DNA from: Actinomycetota bacterium
GTDB lineage: Bacteria > Actinomycetota > Thermoleophilia > Solirubrobacterales > 70-9
Assembly: GCA_018268695.1 (NCBI GenBank)
Contig: JAFDWD010000159.1
Location: 1 to 5,886 of the forward strand
DNA: 5,886 nucleotides
Reading direction: 5' to 3'
Under the pieces are notes generated by a model. It was not told where the DNA came from. It saw only the letters and a list, made by a program, of their open reading frames with translations, and searched no databases. Both the position numbers and the translations under genes were made by a program. Below, piece after piece: positions 1-4,575 of this stretch (position 1 is the stretch's first letter; each line of letters opens with the position of its first letter).

Positions 1-199
1 AGCGCAGGTCGTCGCCCGGCGTGTAGCGGCGGTAGTCGACGAATTCGAGGCCGCGGGTCCGCTGGGCACCCGCGCGCTGGCCGCCGAAGCCCGCGACGAC
101 CGCTTCGACCCCGGCGAGCGAGAGCGTTTCGAGCTGGCGCAGGTCGGCGGCGTCGATCAGCGACGCGCCCGGTGCGTCCGGCTCCGGCGTCGCCGCTAC
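1..199 (-). CDS. DUF58 domain protein, N-terminal part (runs off the left edge)
   Basis: The minus-strand reading frame entering from the moxR stop encodes about 66 residues with a DUF58 N-terminal signature: a short helix (LRQLETLSLAGVEAVV), then RGLEFVDYRRYTPGDDLR. This matches the family pattern of a Glu-Phe followed by an R-Y-x-PGDD-x-R block. DUF58 proteins are usually encoded directly after a MoxR ATPase, as here, and the pair is thought to act in assembling or activating surface or metal-dependent complexes. The rest of the protein, including any VWA-like region, lies outside the window. The start is unclear: this frame has no ATG, GTG or TTG between the left edge and about position 390. 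A strong Shine-Dalgarno-like GGGAGG (minus strand, 204-209) sits 4 nt before a GTA codon at 199-197, so translation may begin there or at a later non-standard codon such as CTG at 160-158. The family call is secure; the start is not. Confidence 0.8.
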
Positions 200-1236
200 G
201 AGGCCTCCCGCGGCAGCGCCTCGATCGCGCCGCGGACGATCTCGTCCGGTGACACGTTCTGGCGCTCGGCATCGATCGAGAGCACCAGGCGGTGGCGCAG
301 GGCCGGCAGCGCGATCGCCTGGATGTCGTCGATCGAAAGGTTGTGGCGGCCCTCCATCAACGCCGCCACGCGGCCCGCGAGCGCGAGCGCCTGGGCGCCG
401 CGCGGGCTGGGCCCGAGGCGGACGAACCGCTTCACCTGCTCGGTCGCGCCCTCCGTCTCGGGGTGGAGCGAGACGACCAGCCGGCTGGCGTAGTCGATCA
501 CGTGGTCGGCGGCGGGGACGGAGCGGACCAGCGCGTTCATCCGCAGCACCGTGGTCGCGTCGGCGACCGGCGCCGCCGACTGTTGCGCCAGGTCGTGCTC
601 GCTCGTCGTCGTCAGGCCGACCATCTCGTTCAGCTCGGAGACCGGCGGGAAGTCGAAGCGCAGTTTGAGGAAGAAGCGGTCGAGCTCGGCCTCCGGCAGC
701 GGGTAGGTCCCGTACATCTCCCCCGGGTTCTGGGTGGCGAGGACGAAGAACGGGGCGGGCAGCTCCCGGGTCATGTTGGCGGTGGTGACCGTGTGCTCCT
801 GCATCGCCTCCAGCAGGGCACTCTGGGTGCGCGGCGCAGCGCGGTTGATCTCGTCGGCGATCACGACGTTGGCGAAGATCGGCCCCGGTTCGAAGCGCAG
901 CTGCGTCTCCTGCGTGTCGGCTCCCTGGATCAGGACCGTGGTGCCGGTGATGTCGGCGGGCATCAGATCGGGGGTGAACTGGATCCGTTTCGGGGCCAGG
1001 TCGAGTGCCCCGGCGAGGGCGCGGGCCAGGGTCGTCTTACCGAGCCCAGGCACCCCCTCGAGGAGCGCGTGCCCGCCCGCGATCAGGCAGATCAGGGCGC
1101 CACGGACCGCCTCCTGCTGGCCGACCACGATCTTGCCCACCGCGTCCTCGATCGCGGCGGCGACCCGCTGGAACTCCTCGGGGTCCAAAGGGGCGAGATC
1201 GGCAGTGCCGGTAAGAGAAGCCGTATCCGCGGTCAT
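196..1236 (-). CDS. moxR: MoxR-family AAA+ ATPase
   Basis: This is a cytoplasmic AAA+ ATPase of the MoxR family, 346 residues long, close to the usual family size. Visible motifs in order are Walker A GVPGLGKT (61-68), Walker B VVIADEIN (124-131), sensor 1 ATQNP (167-171), the family-typical GTYPLPEAELDRF block (176-188), and the sensor 2 arginine in GPSPRG (275-280), followed by the helical lid. All residues for ATP binding and hydrolysis are present, so the protein should be active. MoxR proteins are believed to work as chaperones that remodel partner proteins, usually together with a DUF58/VWA protein; that partner follows immediately on the same strand, with the two coding regions touching or overlapping. 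The ATG at 1236-1234 is chosen because the Gly-Gln-Gln family N-terminus (39-41) lies at normal depth and there is little upstream open frame. No good ribosome binding site precedes it. The substrate cannot be inferred. Glutamate is encoded by GAG 24 times out of 25. Confidence 0.95.
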   Translation of the reverse strand: MTADTASLTGTADLAPLDPEEFQRVAAAIEDAVGKIVVGQQEAVRGALICLIAGGHALLEGVPGLGKTTLARALAGALDLAPKRIQFTPDLMPADITGTTVLIQGADTQETQLRFEPGPIFANVVIADEINRAAPRTQSALLEAMQEHTVTTANMTRELPAPFFVLATQNPGEMYGTYPLPEAELDRFFLKLRFDFPPVSELNEMVGLTTTSEHDLAQQSAAPVADATTVLRMNALVRSVPAADHVIDYASRLVVSLHPETEGATEQVKRFVRLGPSPRGAQALALAGRVAALMEGRHNLSIDDIQAIALPALRHRLVLSIDAERQNVSPDEIVRGAIEALPREAS

Positions 1237-1245
1237 TGCGTGATG

Positions 1246-1251
1246 ACTTTA
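1246..1251 (-). promoter_or_regulatory. Candidate -10 element for moxR (possible leaderless transcript)
   Basis: On the minus strand the hexamer TAAAGT fits the TAnnnT pattern of a primary-sigma -10 box and ends 9 nt before the moxR ATG. Transcription would then start at or within a few bases of the start codon. This agrees with the lack of a Shine-Dalgarno sequence upstream and with the frequency of leaderless mRNAs in actinobacteria. No convincing -35 box is seen at the right spacing, so the call is weak. Confidence 0.3.
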
Positions 1252-1323
1252 TTGAAGTGGTGTCGGATGCTCATTTCTTTCGCTTTTCCGTGCGTATCTG
1301 GACAGTTGTTCGACCCCCCGCTT

Positions 1324-1351
1324 CGACTTTTCGCTTAAGCAGTTCAAGTCG
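1324..1351 (+). promoter_or_regulatory. Inverted repeat in the presumed 5' leader
   Basis: CGACTT at 1324-1329 is complementary to AAGTCG at 1346-1351, with a 16-nt loop that itself contains the palindrome CTTAAG (1334-1339). It could be a weak RNA hairpin in the leader of the exported-protein operon or a regulator binding site. A 6-bp stem with a loop this long could also occur by chance. Confidence 0.2.
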
Positions 1352-1397
1352 GCCGTCGATGCCCCGCCAGCGAGTAACGCATGGTTTTCAAAACTGA

Positions 1398-1404
1398 GAA
1401 AGGA
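1398..1404 (+). promoter_or_regulatory. Ribosome binding site of the first exported-protein gene
   Basis: GAAAGGA ends 5 nt before the ATG at 1410. It is a good Shine-Dalgarno match at normal spacing and fixes the start of the gene. The palindrome GTTTTCAAAAC (1384-1394) ends only 3 nt before it, so a protein or RNA fold there could affect ribosome access. Confidence 0.7.
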
Positions 1405-1409
1405 TCGAC

Positions 1410-1880
1410 ATGGGTTTCATCACCAAACGCCGGGCACTGTTCGGGCTGACCACCGCTCTGCTGGTCGTCATCGCCAGCGGCGCCTACGCGTTCTTCACGA
1501 CCACGGGAAGCGGCACCGGAACCGCGGCGGTCGGATCGAGCTCGGCGGTGACGCTGCACGCGACGGTCACCGGCAGCCTGTACCCGGGAAGCTCCTCCCC
1601 GGTCACCTTCACCGTCGACAACCCCTCGTCGGGTAAACAGAAAGTCGGCACGATCACGCTGACGAGCATCACCCCGGACGCCTCCCACAGCTCCTGCAGC
1701 ACGGTGCTGACCGGCGGCTCCCCGGACTTCAAAATGCCGGCGGTGACGGCCAACCAGATCTTCGGCCCGGGCAACGGCCAGGCCGTGACGGCAACCGGCA
1801 CGCTGACGATGAACAACACCGAAGTGAGCCAGGACGCGTGTCAGGGCGCGACCCTGACGCTGAACCTGACCAACAACTAG
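1410..1880 (+). CDS. Small exported protein with SipW/TasA-like signal region and an LYPG/QDAC domain
   Basis: The 156-residue product begins with a signal peptide: Lys-Arg-Arg at 6-8, a hydrophobic core from about 9 to 23, and a likely cut after the AYA of SGAYA (23-27). Directly after it comes FFTTTGSGTG (28-37). An aromatic pair, Thr and Gly-Ser-Gly just after the cut resemble SipW-processed TasA/camelysin-type proteins and many exported actinobacterial proteins. The mature part is one beta-rich, Ser/Thr-rich domain (about 54-156) with LYPG (57-60), NP (71-72), Cys96 and QDAC (141-144, Cys144), ending at the stop with no membrane anchor or sorting signal. The two cysteines could form a disulfide. 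The same domain forms the C-terminal half of the next gene's product. The function is unknown; a surface or matrix structural subunit is plausible. It is the first gene of a likely three-gene operon and has the best ribosome binding site of the three. Confidence 0.85.
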   Translation: MGFITKRRALFGLTTALLVVIASGAYAFFTTTGSGTGTAAVGSSSAVTLHATVTGSLYPGSSSPVTFTVDNPSSGKQKVGTITLTSITPDASHSSCSTVLTGGSPDFKMPAVTANQIFGPGNGQAVTATGTLTMNNTEVSQDACQGATLTLNLTNN

Positions 1881-1882
1881 AC

Positions 1883-1904
1883 GCCGGCAGACCCGACTCC
1901 CGGC
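1883..1904 (+). other. Small hairpin between the first and second exported-protein genes
   Basis: GCCGG (1883-1887) pairs with CCGGC (1900-1904) across a 12-nt loop, starting 2 nt after the first gene's stop codon. No run of T follows, so it is not a typical intrinsic terminator. It might stabilise the upstream message or reduce read-through, allowing more of the small protein than of the later ones. The 5-bp stem is short for this GC content. Confidence 0.22.
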
Positions 1905-1922
1905 AAGGTTGATCAGGAAACC

Positions 1923-2705
1923 GTGCGCGAATCGCACCACAGAAGTCGCCCGGCGGCGAAGCTCGCCGCCGGGCTCGTGGCTGCGGTCCTGATCGCCGCC
2001 GGCGCCTCCTACGCGGCTGTCCGCCCCGGTAGCGATCCCCGACCGATGCGTCACGCTCCGCCGGCGTCGCCGGTGACAGCGGATGCGCCCCTCACCGCCA
2101 CCGGCTCGTCGGTGCTGAGCATCGCCGGCCATCCGAACGCCGTCACGAACCGCTCGACGGCGCGCTTCCGCATCGTCGCAGCGGGCGAACCGGCCCTCCG
2201 CTGCCGCCTCGACGGCCAACAGCCGCAACCGTGCGAACCGAAGGTCACCTACAGTGGCCTCGACGCCGGGGATCACACCTTCCTCGTCGCCGCCCGCCGC
2301 CCGGGACGCCCCACCGTCCGTGCCGACTTCGGCTGGCGGGTGCTCGAAGCGGAGCCCTTCGAGGTCGAACCGCGGCCCGGCTCGGTCGGTCCGCTCTACC
2401 CCGGCGCGGCGCCGCTGCCGATCCGGGTCGTGATCTCCAACCCCAACGACGTCCCGATCATCGTCACCGCCCTGAAGGTGACCGCGACCAAGGGCGCGCC
2501 CGGATGTGACCCGGCAACGAACCTGGTGCTCACCGCGCCCGCGCTCGGCAATTCCGAACCGCGCATCCCGGCGGGTGGCTCGATCACCCTGCCGAGCGCC
2601 ACCGTCCCGGCGCCGACGATCGCCCTGCGCGAGCTCGGCGTCAACCAGGACGCCTGCAGGGATGCGACGTTCAACCTCTCCTTCTCCGGGAGCGCGGGCT
2701 CGTGA
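1923..2705 (+). CDS. Exported two-domain protein: Ig-like domain plus LYPG/QDAC domain
   Basis: The 260-residue product starts at GTG, preceded by AGGA (1915-1918) with a 4-nt spacer. A basic N-terminus (His, Arg and Lys up to residue 13) leads into a hydrophobic segment (about 14-33), which is either a signal peptide or an uncleaved anchor; it lacks the GSG motif seen in the two flanking genes. A Pro-rich linker (about 35-58) follows. Residues about 65-140 form an Ig-like domain of a common actinobacterial type, with Cys94 in CRLDG, Cys104, then YSGLDAGDHTFLVAA (110-124). Residues about 153-257 repeat the domain of the preceding gene: LYPG (158-161), NP (173-174), Cys195 and NQDAC (241-245, Cys245), with near-identical spacing between landmarks. 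The stop overlaps the next start (GTGA, 2702-2705), so the two are probably translationally coupled. No enzymatic motif is visible. A role as a surface or envelope-associated structural partner is inferred; the exact function is unknown. Confidence 0.8.
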   Translation: MRESHHRSRPAAKLAAGLVAAVLIAAGASYAAVRPGSDPRPMRHAPPASPVTADAPLTATGSSVLSIAGHPNAVTNRSTARFRIVAAGEPALRCRLDGQQPQPCEPKVTYSGLDAGDHTFLVAARRPGRPTVRADFGWRVLEAEPFEVEPRPGSVGPLYPGAAPLPIRVVISNPNDVPIIVTALKVTATKGAPGCDPATNLVLTAPALGNSEPRIPAGGSITLPSATVPAPTIALRELGVNQDACRDATFNLSFSGSAGS

Positions 2706-4561
2706 GGCCCGGGCGGATGTTCCTGTCGGTGCTGGCCGTGAGCGTCCTGACGCTGGTTCTGGCGACGAGCGCCCTCGCCTACTACACGGCGAAAGGCAGC
2801 GGCACGTTCACCGCGCTGCTCGGCACGCTCCACGTCCCCACGATCTCCTCGGCCACCGCCGCGACGGGTGGCATGGTCGCGCTGAGCTGGGCGTCCGCAG
2901 AAGGCCCCGGCGAAGTCTCCTACTCGGTGACCCGCAACGGCGGCGCACCCGGCGGCACCTGTCCGAGCGCCGCGGAACCGGAAACCGAAGTCACCTCCTG
3001 CACCGACGAAGGCCTCGAACCGGGCACCTACGTCTACAAGGTCACCGCCAAGTACCGCAGCTGGACCGCGATCAGTGCGACGAAGTCCGCCACCGTCACG
3101 GTCGGGCCCGCCGACCACTTCGTCCTCACCGCCGCTTCCTCGACCCCATCGGCGGGGGCAGCGGACAACCTGACGATCACCGCCAAGGACAAAGCGGGCG
3201 GCACCGTCACCACCTACGCGGGCGAAAAGTCGCTCACCTTCAGCGGCGCCGAAGCGATCGGCACGAACAAGCCGACGGTGGTGAACGTGAGCGGGACCGC
3301 GGTCGCCTTCGGGACCGCCACCACGATCAAATTCACCAGCGGGGTCGCCACGGTCGCCTCCTCCAAGAACGGCGTGATGAAGCTCTACAAAGCCGGCGCC
3401 GCGACGATCTCGGTCAGCGACGGGACGATCGAAAGCGAAGTCGACCCGACCGTCACGGTGGCGCCGCTGGCGATGTCGAAGCTGGTGCTGAGCGCGGCGA
3501 CCGCGACCCCGGCGGTGGCCGCCGAAGACGCGCTGACGACTACCGCCACCGACACCTACGGCAACGTCGCGACCGCTTACACCGGATCCCACAGCCTCGT
3601 GTACTCGGGCCCGGTGGCGGCACCCAACGGCACGGTGCCGACGGTTTCCGACAAATCCGGCAACGACGTCGCGATCGGCACCGCGACCCCGACCAACTTC
3701 ACCAACGGCGTCGCCACGGTCAGCGAAGGCAACAACGGCGCGCTGGTCCTCTACAAGGCTGCGGCGGCGAACGTGAAGGTCACCGAAGGCTCGACCTCGA
3801 GCGCCACCGTGTCGATCACCGCCGCGCCCGGAACCGCCGCGTCGCTGAAGGTGACCGCCGCGTCGACCACCCCGGTCGCGGGTGCGACGGACAACCTCAC
3901 CACGACCGCCCTCGACGCCTACGGCAATACGGCCACCTCCTACGCCGGCAACAAGAACATCACCTTCTCGGGCCCCGAAGCGAGCCCGAACAAAACCGCG
4001 GCCTCGGTCACCAACCTCTCCGGGACCGCGGTGGCGATGGGCTCGGCGACCGCGCTCACCTTCACCTCCGGCGTCGCCACCGTGAGCTCGACCACCAACG
4101 GCGTCTTCAAGGCCGCGAAGACCGGCGCGAACACGCTCTCGGCCACCGATGGCTCGATCTCGACCGCGAGCGCATTGTCGCTCACGGTCAGCGCCGGCAC
4201 CGCCGTCAACTTCGCCTGGAGCGCACCGACGATCAGCGCCGGGACGCTCGGCTCGCCCTGCCTCTTCACCTGCACCGTCACCACGCTCGGGAACAGCGGC
4301 ACGTTCATCGCCAAACTGGCGGTGACCGACGCGCTCGGGAACGTCGTCTCCAACGTCGGCGCCAGCCGCACGGCGACGGTGACCGCGACCGGGGGGACGA
4401 TCACCGGAGGCACGCTGACGATCGCCTCCACCGGCCTCGCCGAATCGACGGCGACGTTCACCTACAAAGCGCCCGCGAGCGGGTCCTTCACCAACACCAT
4501 CACCGCGACGAAGACCGGCAGCTCCACCTACGCCAACGCCACCGCGACGGTCAGCAAGTAG
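2702..4561 (+). CDS. Large secreted multidomain Ig-repeat protein (adhesin-like) with SipW-like signal region
   Basis: The 619-residue product starts at GTG inside the previous stop (GTGA), with GGGAG at 2688-2692 as ribosome binding site. A signal peptide (core about 7-24) ends in SALA, followed by YYTAKGSGT (27-35), like the first gene. Residues about 45-134 form an FN3-like domain with Cys87 and Cys100 and the typical end GLEPGTYVYKVTAKY (104-118). Three tandem Ig-like repeats of exactly 121 residues follow (137-257, 258-378, 379-499), each with a core like TTALDAYGNTATSYAG and an F-T-x-GVATV strand. A divergent final Ig-like domain (500-619) contains VTDALGNVVSNVG (541-553), resembling invasin/Big-type domains, and Cys520/Cys524. 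There is no catalytic motif, C-terminal membrane segment or LPxTG signal, so the protein is released or held non-covalently. The composition is rich in Thr, Ala, Ser and Val. All 16 glutamates use GAA. A role in adhesion or a surface fibre is inferred. Confidence 0.85.
   Translation: MRPGRMFLSVLAVSVLTLVLATSALAYYTAKGSGTFTALLGTLHVPTISSATAATGGMVALSWASAEGPGEVSYSVTRNGGAPGGTCPSAAEPETEVTSCTDEGLEPGTYVYKVTAKYRSWTAISATKSATVTVGPADHFVLTAASSTPSAGAADNLTITAKDKAGGTVTTYAGEKSLTFSGAEAIGTNKPTVVNVSGTAVAFGTATTIKFTSGVATVASSKNGVMKLYKAGAATISVSDGTIESEVDPTVTVAPLAMSKLVLSAATATPAVAAEDALTTTATDTYGNVATAYTGSHSLVYSGPVAAPNGTVPTVSDKSGNDVAIGTATPTNFTNGVATVSEGNNGALVLYKAAAANVKVTEGSTSSATVSITAAPGTAASLKVTAASTTPVAGATDNLTTTALDAYGNTATSYAGNKNITFSGPEASPNKTAASVTNLSGTAVAMGSATALTFTSGVATVSSTTNGVFKAAKTGANTLSATDGSISTASALSLTVSAGTAVNFAWSAPTISAGTLGSPCLFTCTVTTLGNSGTFIAKLAVTDALGNVVSNVGASRTATVTATGGTITGGTLTIASTGLAESTATFTYKAPASGSFTNTITATKTGSSTYANATATVSK
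3110..4198 (+). repeat. Three tandem 363-bp (121-residue) protein-domain repeats
   Basis: Units lie at about 3110-3472, 3473-3835 and 3836-4198. Landmarks fall at exactly the same spacing: the D of ADNL/EDAL/TDNL is at residues 155, 276 and 397. Shared blocks are a P-x-x-A-x-x-D-x-L start, a YxG-x-x-S/N-hydrophobic strand ending in SG, a GTA-x-A-x-G-x-AT block and an F-T-x-GVATV block. The copies have diverged clearly at both protein and DNA level, so this is old domain duplication, not a recent or slipping DNA repeat. None of the three units contains cysteine. The first unit has KDKAGG where the others have TDTYGN and LDAYGN. Confidence 0.85.
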
Positions 4562-4575
4562 CGCCGGACTCAGCC
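4562..4575. other. 14-nt gap between converging stop codons
   Basis: The plus-strand gene stops at 4559-4561 (TAG) and the minus-strand gene at 4578-4576 (TGA). The 14 nt between them have no room for an intrinsic terminator and I see no hairpin with a T-run. Transcription from each side must end inside the other gene, or depend on Rho or polymerase collision. Confidence 0.6.

Larger units (their letters stand above)
1237..1409. promoter_or_regulatory. Divergent intergenic region between moxR and the exported-protein operon
   Basis: This 173-nt stretch separates two genes transcribed away from each other, so promoters for both directions should lie here. It is clearly less GC-rich than the genes on either side, with T-rich patches around 1273-1288 and 1321-1333. 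On the plus strand I see no -10/-35 pair I would defend. Two small symmetric elements are present: an inverted repeat CGACTT/AAGTCG (1324-1329 and 1346-1351), and the short palindrome GTTTTCAAAAC (1384-1394) just before the ribosome binding site. I found no match to a known riboswitch consensus, including c-di-GMP-I, and no tRNA. Confidence 0.6.

Noticed and set aside
292..1338. A 348-codon plus-strand open frame opposite moxR
   Set aside because: It is a mirror of the moxR coding sequence, Arg/Gly/Asp-rich, while moxR has a full set of AAA+ motifs.
1300..1409. A c-di-GMP-type riboswitch upstream of the exported-protein operon
   Set aside because: The conserved core elements of the c-di-GMP-I consensus are absent; only an isolated ACGCA resembles part of it.
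1883..1904. An intrinsic terminator after the first exported gene
   Set aside because: The stem is only 5 bp and no T-run follows; read-through into the second gene is more likely.
1344..2276. A 310-codon minus-strand open frame opposite the first two exported genes
   Set aside because: Arg-rich composition without motifs; it lies opposite two genes with signal peptides, ribosome binding sites and shared domains.
3110..4198. Recent tandem DNA duplication or a phase-variable repeat
   Set aside because: The three 363-bp units differ at many positions and have no identical long stretches that would allow slippage.
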